Positions 8,119 through 15,753 of a stretch of 64,000 nt of DNA are shown here, piece after piece (positions within the stretch are counted from its first letter, which is position 1; every line of letters starts with the position of its first letter). This DNA is from Erysipelotrichaceae bacterium. Its GTDB lineage: Bacteria; Bacillota_I; Bacilli_A; Erysipelotrichales; Erysipelotrichaceae. The stretch is taken from positions 62,001 through 126,000 of the forward strand of contig JAFULQ010000008.1 of NCBI GenBank assembly GCA_017473265.1, given 5' to 3'. A program made the position numbers and the translations under genes. The notes beneath the pieces are model-generated. The model worked only from the letters and a program-made list of their open reading frames with translations. It ran no database searches and was not told where the DNA came from.

Positions 8119-8817
8119 ATGGATACTTTCTATCAATGGATAAAAGAATGTAAACGCATTGTTTTCTTTGGTGGTGCAGGTGTCTCTACTGAAAGTGGAA
8201 TACCTGATTTCCGTAGTGCGAAAGGTATTTATCAAACAACACCTGAAGAGATGGTATCCCATCATTACTTTATGGAACATCCAAAAGAATTCTATGCGTT
8301 CTATAAAGATAAAATGGTATATCCAAATGCGAAACCGAATATTACACATGAAATATTGGCTAAACTAGAACAACAAGGAAAGTTATCTTGTATTATTACG
8401 CAAAATATTGATGGCTTACATCAAAAAGCGGGTAGTCAAAAGGTAATTGAATTGCATGGTTCAGTGTTGCGTAATTATTGTATGAAATGTCATAGATTTT
8501 ATGATGTGGATAAAGTGTTGGATAGTGAAATTCCCTATTGTGAATGTGGTGGTATGATTAAGCCAGATGTGGTTTTGTATGAAGAAAATTTGAAAAAAGA
8601 GGATATAGATAATGCTTTATACGAAATTGAACATGCGGATATGTTAATTGTGGCAGGGACATCATTATCCGTATATCCTGCTGCTGGAATGATTCGTTAT
8701 TTTAGAGGGAAGTATTTAGTGTTAATCAATAAAACAAAAACGGATTTTGATCAGTATGCGGATTTGGTTATCTATGATTCGTTAGGAAATGTCTTCAAAA
8801 ATATAGGGTGTGAATAA
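8119..8817 (+). CDS. cobB: Sir2-family NAD-dependent protein deacylase
   Basis: 232 aa. Sirtuin signatures in order: FFGGAGVSTESGIPDFRS (NAD binding), TQNIDGLHQKAG, the catalytic ELHGS His, a zinc module (CMKC then CECGG) and VAGTSLSVYPAAG. It removes acyl groups from lysines using NAD+. AAAGGGG before ATG 8119 and a 1-base gap to folT make it the last gene of ung-folC-folT-sir2. The normal sirtuin length and motifs support an active enzyme. Confidence 0.95.
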   Translation: MDTFYQWIKECKRIVFFGGAGVSTESGIPDFRSAKGIYQTTPEEMVSHHYFMEHPKEFYAFYKDKMVYPNAKPNITHEILAKLEQQGKLSCIITQNIDGLHQKAGSQKVIELHGSVLRNYCMKCHRFYDVDKVLDSEIPYCECGGMIKPDVVLYEENLKKEDIDNALYEIEHADMLIVAGTSLSVYPAAGMIRYFRGKYLVLINKTKTDFDQYADLVIYDSLGNVFKNIGCE

Positions 8818-8827
8818 CACTCTTTTT
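8805..8827 (+). terminator. Terminator after the sirtuin gene
   Basis: AGGGTGT / ACACTCT stem (one G-U pair) around GAATA, overlapping the stop codon, then TTTTT. Confidence 0.7.
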
Positions 8828-8861
8828 CTATAAAATAGTTTGTGAAAAAAATAATTAGTGA

Positions 8862-8889
8862 TTGACAATTATTTCACAAGTAGTACAAT
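8862..8889 (+). promoter_or_regulatory. gldA promoter with an overlapping Rex-like operator
   Basis: TTGACA (8862-8867), 16-bp spacer, TACAAT (8884-8889). The -35 lies inside TTGACAATTATTTCACAA (8862-8879), which differs from the Rex consensus TTGTGAAnnnnTTCACAA at only two positions of one half-site. A further TTGTGAAA lies at 8840-8847. Rex represses NADH-linked genes when NADH is low, which would suit an NAD-dependent dehydrogenase. Promoter confidence is high; the operator is an inference. Confidence 0.7.
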
Positions 8890-8922
8890 AGATGTGGAAA
8901 TAAATCTAAAGGAGATATAAAT

Positions 8923-10011
8923 ATGACAAAAATTATTGGAAGTCCTACTCGTTATATTCAAGGTAAAGGTGAACTTAAGAATTTAGCGAAACGTGCAAGT
9001 GTGATTGGGGATCATTTATTTATCTTAGTTGATAAAAACATTAAAGATATTGTATTGCCTGCAATTGAAGCTGGTATGGGTGATACAAAATACGATGTGG
9101 TTGAATTTAATGGCGAATGCTGTATGACAGAAATCAATCGTGTTATTGATGTATTAAAAGAAAAAGGTGGAAATGTTGTAATTGGTGTCGGTGGAGGTAA
9201 AACTCACGATACAGCAAAAGCCGTTGGTTACTATACAAATCATCCAGTAGTAATTGTTCCTACTATTGCTTCTACTGATGCACCTTGTTCAGCGTTGTCT
9301 GTAATCTATACAGAAGATGGTGTGTTTGAAAAATACTTATTCTTACCAAGTAATCCTAATATCGTATTAGTGGATACTGAAGTAGTTTCTAAAGCGCCTG
9401 CTAGATTATTAGCTTCTGGTATTGGTGATGCATTAGCAACATATTTCGAAGCTAGAGCTTGTTGGTTAAGTGAAGCAGATAACTGTGTAGGTGGTAAACC
9501 AACAAAAACAGCTATGGCTTTAGCTAAATTGTGTTATGAAACATTATTAGAAGATGGTGTTTCTGCTTACTTAGCAGTTAAGAATAAAGTATGTACTAAA
9601 GCTGTAGAAAACATCATTGAAGCAAATACATACTTAAGTGGTATTGGTTTTGAATCTGGTGGATTAGCTGGTGCTCATGCGGTTCATAATGGTTTAACAG
9701 CAATCGAAGAAACTCATAAATTCTACCATGGTGAAAAAGTAGCGTTCGGTACTTTAGTTCAATTGGTATTAGAAAATGCTCCAATGAACGAAATTAAAGA
9801 TGTTGTGTACTTATGTCAACAAATTGGTTTACCTACAACATTAGCTGAATTAGACGTTACTGAAGTAAAACCAGAAGAAATTATGGAAGTTGCGAAATTA
9901 GTATGTGCTGATGGGGATACAGTTGGTAATATGCCATTTGCAGTAACTCCTGAAGATGTATATGCGGCTATTTTAGCAGCTGATGAAGTTGGTAAATATC
10001 TTAAAAAATAA
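8923..10011 (+). CDS. gldA: Glycerol dehydrogenase
   Basis: 362 aa, iron/zinc-containing alcohol dehydrogenase superfamily, GldA branch. It oxidises glycerol to dihydroxyacetone with NAD+ (or runs in reverse). VIGVGGGKTHDTAKAV is the NAD-binding glycine turn; the metal site is formed by the Asp in SGIGDALATYFEA and the His residues in AGAHAVHNG and KFYHGEKVAFG. RBS AAAGGAG precedes ATG. It is monocistronic: own promoter and terminator. Confidence 0.95.
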   Translation: MTKIIGSPTRYIQGKGELKNLAKRASVIGDHLFILVDKNIKDIVLPAIEAGMGDTKYDVVEFNGECCMTEINRVIDVLKEKGGNVVIGVGGGKTHDTAKAVGYYTNHPVVIVPTIASTDAPCSALSVIYTEDGVFEKYLFLPSNPNIVLVDTEVVSKAPARLLASGIGDALATYFEARACWLSEADNCVGGKPTKTAMALAKLCYETLLEDGVSAYLAVKNKVCTKAVENIIEANTYLSGIGFESGGLAGAHAVHNGLTAIEETHKFYHGEKVAFGTLVQLVLENAPMNEIKDVVYLCQQIGLPTTLAELDVTEVKPEEIMEVAKLVCADGDTVGNMPFAVTPEDVYAAILAADEVGKYLKK

Positions 10012-10020
10012 TTGAAAAAG

Positions 10021-10045
10021 TCACAGTGAAAACTGTGATTTTTTT
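10021..10045 (+). terminator. Terminator of gldA
   Basis: TCACAGT GAAA ACTGTGA, a perfect 7-bp stem with a GNRA-type loop, then seven T. Confidence 0.92.
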
Positions 10046-10094
10046 ATTGTAAAAATAATTGGTAAACATTACATGTGAATAAATACACAAAAAA

Positions 10095-10108
10095 TGTAAA
10101 CGATTTCA
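10095..10108 (+). promoter_or_regulatory. CcpA cre site upstream of the glycogen operon
   Basis: TGTAAACGATTTCA matches the cre consensus TGWAANCGNTNWCA at every fixed position. It is centred about 50 bp before the likely transcription start (TATAAT at 10140-10145, no good -35). An imperfect inverted repeat TTACATGTG..CAC..ATGTAA (about 10069-10099) abuts it and could hold a second regulator. CcpA acts with HPr-Ser-P; ptsH lies just after the glycogen genes. Whether the site activates or represses cannot be told from position alone. Confidence 0.7.
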
Positions 10109-10172
10109 TTTTTACCCTTTTCTAAAAATAAAAAAATAGTATAATAATAATTAGAATGAGAGGAGTAACTCT

Positions 10173-11297
10173 ATGAGACAAAATAACATGTTGGCCATGA
10201 TCCTTGCTGGAGGAAGAGGAACAAGGCTATACGACCTAACAAGTAAAATTGCTAAACCTGCAGTTTATTATGGTGGGAAATATCGTATTATCGACTTCCC
10301 ATTAAGTAACTGTGCTAACTCTGACGTTGATGTAGTTGGTGTATTAACACAATATGAATCAGTATTATTAAATTCATATGTTGCACGTGACCATCGTTGG
10401 GGATTAGACGCTAAAGATAGCGGTGTGTTTGTATTACCTCCACGTGAAAAAGATAGCGGATTTGGATTGTACCGTGGTACAGCTGATGCTATTACTCAAA
10501 ATATCGATTTCATCGATCAATTTAATCCTGAATATGTATTAATCTTATCAGGTGACCATATCTATAAGATGGACTATGCAAAAATGTTAGCTCATCATAA
10601 AGCTAACAACGCTGATTTAACAATCGCTGTATTAGAAGTTCCTATGAAGGAAGCTAGCCGTTTCGGTATCATGAATACAGATGAAACAGATCGTATTGTT
10701 GAATTCGAAGAAAAACCAGCTCAACCTAAGAGCAACTTAGCTTCTATGGGTATCTATATTTTCAACTGGAATTTATTACGTGATTCTTTAATTCGTGATG
10801 AAGCTAATGATGCTAGTGCTCATGACTTTGGTAAGAATATCATTCCTGAATTCTTAGATACAGACAAACGTGTTTACGCTTGGAAGTTTGATGGATATTG
10901 GAAAGATGTTGGAACTATTAGTTCATTATGGGAAGCTAATATGGACTTATTAGATACAGCTAATGGTTTAGATTTATCTGATAATTCTTGGAAGATCTAT
11001 ACAGAAGATGTAGCTACTACTCCACAATTCATTACTGAAGATGCTGAAGTAGAAAATTCTTTAATTAACCAAGGTTGTGTAATCGCTGGTGAAGTTAAAA
11101 ACTCTGTTATTTTCACAGATGTAACAATTGAAAAAGGTGCTGAAGTTAAAGACTCTGTTGTTATGCCTAATGTAGTAATCGAAGAAGGCGCTGAAGTTCG
11201 TCGTGTAATCATTGCTGAAGGTGTAAGAATCGGTAAGGGTGTTAAACTTGGTTCTAAAGATGGCGAAATCGAATTGATTGCGCAAGATAGACTATAG
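10173..11297 (+). CDS. glgC: Glucose-1-phosphate adenylyltransferase, catalytic subunit
   Basis: 374 aa. It makes ADP-glucose from glucose-1-phosphate and ATP, the committed step of bacterial glycogen synthesis. The N-terminal nucleotidyltransferase domain shows [52 protein letters not shown] and the [15 protein letters not shown] segment. The C-terminal left-handed beta-helix (about 275-374) has [11 protein letters not shown] / [11 protein letters not shown] hexapeptide repeats. RBS GAGAGGAG. First gene of glgC-glgD-glgA; the next gene starts 12 bases later. Confidence 0.97.
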   Translation: MRQNNMLAMILAGGRGTRLYDLTSKIAKPAVYYGGKYRIIDFPLSNCANSDVDVVGVLTQYESVLLNSYVARDHRWGLDAKDSGVFVLPPREKDSGFGLYRGTADAITQNIDFIDQFNPEYVLILSGDHIYKMDYAKMLAHHKANNADLTIAVLEVPMKEASRFGIMNTDETDRIVEFEEKPAQPKSNLASMGIYIFNWNLLRDSLIRDEANDASAHDFGKNIIPEFLDTDKRVYAWKFDGYWKDVGTISSLWEANMDLLDTANGLDLSDNSWKIYTEDVATTPQFITEDAEVENSLINQGCVIAGEVKNSVIFTDVTIEKGAEVKDSVVMPNVVIEEGAEVRRVIIAEGVRIGKGVKLGSKDGEIELIAQDRL

Positions 11298-11309
11298 GAG
11301 GTAGAGAAT

Positions 11310-12425
11310 ATGTTAGATGCTTTAGGAATTGTATCATTTGAAAATGATGGTATTCTAGTTGAAGGTTTAATGAAATATCGTCCTATCCCTGCTATTTCTT
11401 TCCTTGGTAGATATCGCTTAATTGACTTTGTTATGTCTAACATGACAAATTCAGGTGTTTCAAATTTAAAAGTATTTGTTAAAAAACAACCTCGTTCTTT
11501 AATTGAACACTTAGGAACAGGTCGTCATTACAATATCAACTCTAAACGTGGTAAATTACAAATCCTTTATGGTGAGTCTAATGAACTTACAACAGGTATT
11601 TATAACCACGATATCAATGCATATGTACAAAATATGCAATTTATTGAAGACAGTAAAGAAAAATATGTAATCATCGCTCCTGGTTATGTAGTAAATGCTA
11701 TGAACTATGCAGATGTATTAGATGCACATATCGCTAATGGTGCTGATATTACTGTTGTTTACAAACAAGTGGATAATGCAGATAAAGCATACTTAGGATG
11801 CAATGCATTAGCTTTAGATGGTAACCGTGTTGGTGCTATCGCTACAAATATGGGTCAAGAAAAAGTTCGTAATATTTCTTTAGATACTTATGTAATGTCT
11901 AGACAATTATTCATGGACTTAGTTAACCAAGCTGCTGAAATCAGTTCTTTATATACATTCAAAGATGTATTATCTAGCTCTGTTTCTACATTAAGAGTAG
12001 AAGGTTACGAATATAAAGGATATTGCGCATGCATTAACTCTTTAGAACGTTACTATGAAGCAAATATGGAATTAACAGATTACAAAGTTGCGAAAGAATT
12101 ATTCAATCGTGAATGGCCTATCCATACAAGAACAAATGACTCTGCTCCTACTTACTATGGTAAAGATGCAGAAGTTGAAAATAGTGTAATCGCTAATGGT
12201 TGCCGTATTGAAGGTGAAGTTGAAAACTGTATTATTGGTCGTGGTGTTACAATTTCTAAGGGTTGTAAGATTAAAGATTCAATCATTTTACCTGAAACAT
12301 TTGTTGGTGAAGATACAGTGATTAAACATGCTGTAGTTGATAAGAAAGTTATCATTCAAAACGTTAAACAAATCGTTGGTGATGATGAACGTTTAGTTTA
12401 CATTAAACGTAGAGATCGCATCTAA
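11310..12425 (+). CDS. glgD: Glucose-1-phosphate adenylyltransferase, regulatory-type subunit GlgD
   Basis: 371 aa, paralogue of GlgC. The fold is kept (PIPAISFLGRYRLIDFVMSNM, IIAPGYVVNAMNYADVL, C-terminal hexapeptide helix ENSVIANGCRI / ENCIIGRGVTI) but the N-terminal GGRGTRL pyrophosphorylase loop and the GDHIYKMD motif are degraded, as in Firmicutes GlgD, which forms a heteromer with GlgC and raises its activity. RBS GGAGGTAGAG between the genes, so co-translated. Confidence 0.95.
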   Translation: MLDALGIVSFENDGILVEGLMKYRPIPAISFLGRYRLIDFVMSNMTNSGVSNLKVFVKKQPRSLIEHLGTGRHYNINSKRGKLQILYGESNELTTGIYNHDINAYVQNMQFIEDSKEKYVIIAPGYVVNAMNYADVLDAHIANGADITVVYKQVDNADKAYLGCNALALDGNRVGAIATNMGQEKVRNISLDTYVMSRQLFMDLVNQAAEISSLYTFKDVLSSSVSTLRVEGYEYKGYCACINSLERYYEANMELTDYKVAKELFNREWPIHTRTNDSAPTYYGKDAEVENSVIANGCRIEGEVENCIIGRGVTISKGCKIKDSIILPETFVGEDTVIKHAVVDKKVIIQNVKQIVGDDERLVYIKRRDRI

Positions 12426-12437
12426 GAGGTGTTTTAG

Positions 12438-13874
12438 ATGAGTTCAGTATTATTTGTTGCTTCTGAAGGCTTGCCATTTATTAAAAGTGGTGGATTAGCA
12501 GACGTTATTGGTTCTTTACCAAAAGAATTGGTTCGTAAGGGTGATGATGCTCGCGTTATTATGCCTTTATATTTAAAGATTGTGAACCAACACAAAGAAA
12601 ACTTAGAAAAATTATGCACATTTGATGTACATTCTGGTAATTTACATACAGTTGCTACAATTTATACAACAGTAAGAGAAGGTGTTACATACTATTTCGT
12701 TGAACATCAAGGTTACTTTGAACGTGGTGGATTGTATGGTTATGATGATGATGGAGAACGTTTCGCATTCTTTACAAAAGCTGTATTAGAAATGTTAAAT
12801 CAAATTGATTATTTCCCAGATATCGTTCACTGTCATGATTGGCATACAGGTATGTTAGCATTAATGTGTAAAGATCATTATGCTAATGATGAACGTTACC
12901 AAAATATGAAGCATGTTATGACAATTCATAACTTAGCATTCCAAGGTAACTTCTCAGCTGACTTATTGTACAACTGCTTAGGTATGGATATGAAGTACTA
13001 TTTCGATGGTACAGTTCGTTTCCATAATGGTATTAGTTACTTAAAAGCTGGTATCTTATTCTCTGATAAGGTAACTACTGTTTCTGATACATATGCTCAT
13101 GAAATTTTAACTAAAGAATTTGGTGAAAACATGGAAGGTGTATTAGAAAGTCGTGCTTGGGATTTAAGTGGTATCGTTAATGGTATTGACTGTGATTTAT
13201 GGAATCCTAAGACAGATTCTTTATTAGCTAAAAACTATGATGTAAAGAGCTTTGTTGGTGGTAAAAAAGCTAACAAACGTGCTTTACAAGAAGCTATGGG
13301 CTTACGTGTTGCGGATGACGTATTATTAATTGGTATGGTATCTCGTTTAACATGGCAAAAAGGTGTTTATTTATTAGTTGAAAAAATGTATGAATTGATG
13401 GGTCAAGATGTTCAACTTGTTATCTTAGGTACAGGTGAAACTAACATCGAAAACGAATTCAAACAAATTGAATATCGTTTCCCTCGCCGTGCAGTTTACT
13501 ATTGTGGATATAATGAAGAATTGGCTCACCAAATCTATGCTGGTTGTGATGCATTCTTAATGCCTTCATTATTTGAACCATGTGGTTTATCACAATTAAT
13601 CTCTATGCGTTATGGTACATTACCAATCGTAAGAGAAACTGGTGGATTAAAAGATACAGTTATTCCTTATAACCAATACACTAAAGAAGGTACTGGTTTC
13701 ACATTCGCTAATTTCAATGCGGATGAAATGATGAACATGATCAAATATTGTATCTATGTTTATTACATGCAAAAAGAAGACTGGAAGACATTGGTTGCGA
13801 ATGCAATGAAAGCTGATGTTTCTTGGGAAGCTAGTTGCCGTAAATACTTTGAATTATACGATAGTATGTTCTAA
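12438..13874 (+). CDS. glgA: Glycogen synthase (ADP-glucose)
   Basis: 478 aa, GT5 glycosyltransferase, GT-B fold. It transfers glucose from ADP-glucose to the growing alpha-1,4-glucan. KSGGLADVIGSLPKEL near the N-terminus binds ADP-glucose; HCHDWHTGMLALM, MTIHNLAFQG and the C-terminal PSLFEPCGLSQLISMRYGTLPIVRETGGL (written here only as the family signature region, about 370-400) are intact. RBS AAGAGGTG. No branching enzyme (glgB) or phosphorylase (glgP) is in this operon, so they must lie elsewhere if present. Confidence 0.97.
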   Translation: MSSVLFVASEGLPFIKSGGLADVIGSLPKELVRKGDDARVIMPLYLKIVNQHKENLEKLCTFDVHSGNLHTVATIYTTVREGVTYYFVEHQGYFERGGLYGYDDDGERFAFFTKAVLEMLNQIDYFPDIVHCHDWHTGMLALMCKDHYANDERYQNMKHVMTIHNLAFQGNFSADLLYNCLGMDMKYYFDGTVRFHNGISYLKAGILFSDKVTTVSDTYAHEILTKEFGENMEGVLESRAWDLSGIVNGIDCDLWNPKTDSLLAKNYDVKSFVGGKKANKRALQEAMGLRVADDVLLIGMVSRLTWQKGVYLLVEKMYELMGQDVQLVILGTGETNIENEFKQIEYRFPRRAVYYCGYNEELAHQIYAGCDAFLMPSLFEPCGLSQLISMRYGTLPIVRETGGLKDTVIPYNQYTKEGTGFTFANFNADEMMNMIKYCIYVYYMQKEDWKTLVANAMKADVSWEASCRKYFELYDSMF

Positions 13875-13886
13875 GAAAAACAAATC

Positions 13887-13922
13887 AGGAGAAGATAATA
13901 TAAAGTTATTTTCTCCTTTTTT
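13887..13922 (+). terminator. Terminator of the glgCDA operon
   Basis: AGGAGAA-GATAA ... TTATT-TTCTCCT hairpin followed by TTTTTT. Confidence 0.85.
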
Positions 13923-13945
13923 AAGAAAATAAAGGGGGGTAAAAT

Positions 13946-14212
13946 ATGAAAGAAATTACAGTTAGAGTTACAGATCCAGTAGGATTACATGCCCGTCCTG
14001 CTACAATCGCTGTAAGTGCTGCTACTAAAGTTGGTTGTGATGTTACAATTGAATATAAAAATAGAGAAATTGATATGAAGTCTATTATGGCCGTTATGTC
14101 TTTAGGGATTCCTTCACAAGCAGATATTGTTATTAAATGTGAAGGTAAAGATGAAGAAGAAGCTATTCAAAAAATTGAAGAAACATTACGTACAAATAAA
14201 GTAATTGCATAA
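13946..14212 (+). CDS. ptsH: Phosphocarrier protein HPr
   Basis: 88 aa. HPr passes phosphate from enzyme I to the sugar-specific PTS components and, when phosphorylated on Ser46, is the CcpA co-repressor. Both sites are present: H15 in GLHARPA and S46 in KSIMAVMSLGI, so HPr kinase control is expected. RBS AAAGGGGGG. It is not followed by ptsI here but has its own terminator; its place beside the cre-preceded glycogen genes fits a carbon-control link. Confidence 0.97.
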   Translation: MKEITVRVTDPVGLHARPATIAVSAATKVGCDVTIEYKNREIDMKSIMAVMSLGIPSQADIVIKCEGKDEEEAIQKIEETLRTNKVIA

Positions 14213-14217
14213 TAACT

Positions 14218-14239
14218 AGGTGGAGAAATCCACCTTTTT
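14218..14239 (+). terminator. Terminator of ptsH
   Basis: AGGTGGA GAAA TCCACCT, perfect stem, then TTTTT. Confidence 0.92.
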
Positions 14240-14267
14240 CTATGATAAAATTTTAACGGTGATAAAT

Positions 14268-14699
14268 ATGTATAAAAAATACAGAGTGATTGATACTGGC
14301 TATGAGATGACTGGCACCATGGGAAGAGGCGAAACGTTTCGTTTTGATTATGAAGTGATTTTGTATGTGAAAAATAATTTTGTTGAAATGGTAGCGATGA
14401 ATAAATATATTTCTCATCAAGATATTGAACGGTACTATCATATGAGTGTAGAAGAGTATTTGGAACATGAGATGGTCGCGTATCGTTGCAATCAAGAAGA
14501 TATTGAATTTCGTTCATTAGAACCATTGAATAAGGATGGATATATTATTTGTAGAGAAATAACAGATTTTAGAGATTTGTCTTTGATAAAGCGAAAATGG
14601 GTATATAACAAAGCAATAGATGAGACACAAACAAAAGTTCTTTTTGAAAAATATATGAGTGCATATTATCCGAATGTAGGATATGAAGAAGTGAAATAA
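14268..14699 (+). CDS. Conserved hypothetical protein, unknown function
   Basis: 143 aa from ATG 14268 (GGTGAT before it); an upstream in-frame start at 14220 would lie inside the ptsH terminator and is rejected. No family recognised. The sequence is soluble-looking, rich in Tyr and acidic residues (FDYEVILYVKNNFVEMVAMN, EEYLEHEMVAYRCNQEDIEF), with no signal peptide or membrane helix. Predicted alternating strands then helices suggest a small alpha/beta domain. It shares a bidirectional terminator with the convergent PHP phosphatase gene. Confidence 0.7.
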   Translation: MYKKYRVIDTGYEMTGTMGRGETFRFDYEVILYVKNNFVEMVAMNKYISHQDIERYYHMSVEEYLEHEMVAYRCNQEDIEFRSLEPLNKDGYIICREITDFRDLSLIKRKWVYNKAIDETQTKVLFEKYMSAYYPNVGYEEVK

Positions 14700-14724
14700 A
14701 GGGGATTGTTATTCAATCCCCTTT
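14698..14724. terminator. Bidirectional terminator between convergent genes
   Basis: Perfect 11-bp stem AAAGGGGATTG / CAATCCCCTTT around TTATT. The stop codons of both convergent genes lie at or inside it. The U-runs are short on each strand, but the flanking T/A tracts serve both directions. Confidence 0.85.
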
Positions 14725-15452
14725 ATATATTGCTTATGTGAATCTAGAATGTATTCTTCGATTAAGTGTTCATGATAGTTAATGACTAAATCTGTATCGA
14801 AATTGATTTCTTTTAATAATTTTTCAGCATATTCATGATTGCCTACATCAAATGAATAGTGAGCATCAGACCCCATGATAATTGGTACACGATATTGTTG
14901 GCAATATTGTAATACTGGTACGATTACATCTTTTGCATTGGATCTAAATGCACCTGGTTTTAAACTTGAGTTATTTAATTCAATTGCGACATGATATTTT
15001 TTTGCTTGTTTTACTACTGGTTCTGGATCAAAATCGTATCTAGCATCATCTGGATGTCCTAGAACTTTTAGATTTGGATTTTTTAATGCTTCTAAATAAG
15101 CGTTTGTATTTTCTTCTCTTGTTCCTGGGGCTAAACAAATCGTGTGTAAAGATGCGATTGCATAATCTAAACCAGGTAATACAAATTCTGGCATATTATC
15201 TACATTGCCTTCAGAGTCCATAATATTCAATTCAATACCTGCTAAGAAATTAACTCCATATACTTCTTTTGGGAAGTTTTTAATATTTGAGAAATGTAAC
15301 CAAGTTGCAGAACCTTCTAATTCAGGTGCGTGATCACTTAGTCCATAATATTTTAATCCTTTTTCTTTTGCGATTTGTAAGTTTTCTTGTAATGTACTAT
15401 ATGCATGTCCACTAGAGATGGAATGTGTGTGAATGTCAATTAAGTCTTTCAT
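14709..15452 (-). CDS. PHP-domain phosphatase (YcdX/HisK-like)
   Basis: 247 aa from the ATG at 15452, placed by AAAGAGG 7-8 bases upstream; a longer reading frame to 15524 would run through the promoter. Polymerase/histidinol phosphatase fold: IDIHTHSISSGHAYST (metal-binding HxH), GLSDHAPE, AGIELNIM, SLHTI, LGHPDD and MGSDAHYS are the metal-ligand motifs of the YcdX subgroup. Such enzymes hydrolyse phosphomonoesters; the substrate cannot be read from sequence. It is divergent from the cysS T-box. Confidence 0.9.
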   Translation of the reverse strand: MKDLIDIHTHSISSGHAYSTLQENLQIAKEKGLKYYGLSDHAPELEGSATWLHFSNIKNFPKEVYGVNFLAGIELNIMDSEGNVDNMPEFVLPGLDYAIASLHTICLAPGTREENTNAYLEALKNPNLKVLGHPDDARYDFDPEPVVKQAKKYHVAIELNNSSLKPGAFRSNAKDVIVPVLQYCQQYRVPIIMGSDAHYSFDVGNHEYAEKLLKEINFDTDLVINYHEHLIEEYILDSHKQYIKGIE

Positions 15453-15474
15453 AAGATACCTCTTTCTTTGTTGT

Positions 15475-15480
15475 ATTATA
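15475..15480 (-). promoter_or_regulatory. Extended -10 promoter of the PHP phosphatase gene
   Basis: Minus-strand TGATATAAT (extended -10) with TTTTTC 17 bp upstream in place of a good -35. It lies back-to-back with the cysS leader promoter, about 15 bp between the two elements. Confidence 0.55.
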
Positions 15481-15495
15481 TCATAGGTATATTCA

Positions 15496-15524
15496 TTGAA
15501 AAAAGTAGAAGAATTTGTTATCAT
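15496..15524 (+). promoter_or_regulatory. Promoter of the cysS T-box transcript
   Basis: TTGAAA (15496-15501), 17-bp spacer, TATCAT (15519-15524). Transcription would start near 15531, immediately before the T-box stem I. Confidence 0.7.
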
Positions 15525-15530
15525 ATATGA

Positions 15531-15739
15531 AACTGATGAAAAGGAAAGAGTTTAAGCAAACTTGTAAGAGAAGACTAGTTGGTGGAAATGTCGCTTGTGT
15601 TGTTTAAAGGAATGCACCTTGGAGGGCTAATACGATATGTAGTATTAGACGTTGATGGCGTTAACATGTAAAGTGGAACATATTAATGTTCAAATAGAGT
15701 GGAACCGCGTTGATACGTCTCTTGTTAGAGGCGTTTTTT
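15531..15739 (+). promoter_or_regulatory. T-box riboswitch, cysteine specifier, upstream of cysS
   Basis: A T-box leader: the hallmark T-box AGAGTGGAACCGCG lies at 15696-15709, a stem I region with an AAGAGAAG element is followed by a specifier region GGAATGCACC with TGC (Cys) at 15613-15615, and a perfect stem CTAATAC / GTATTAG at 15627-15648. The terminator ACGTCTC TTGTTA GAGGCGT plus T-run is at 15715-15739. Uncharged tRNA-Cys pairing with the specifier and the T-box bulge would favour the antiterminator and switch on cysS. Confidence 0.92.
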
Positions 15740-15753
15740 ATTTAGGAGGACTT

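Noticed and set aside
15652-15753. Longer N-terminus for cysS
   Set aside because: This frame passes through the T-box and its terminator, and a strong RBS precedes ATG 15754.
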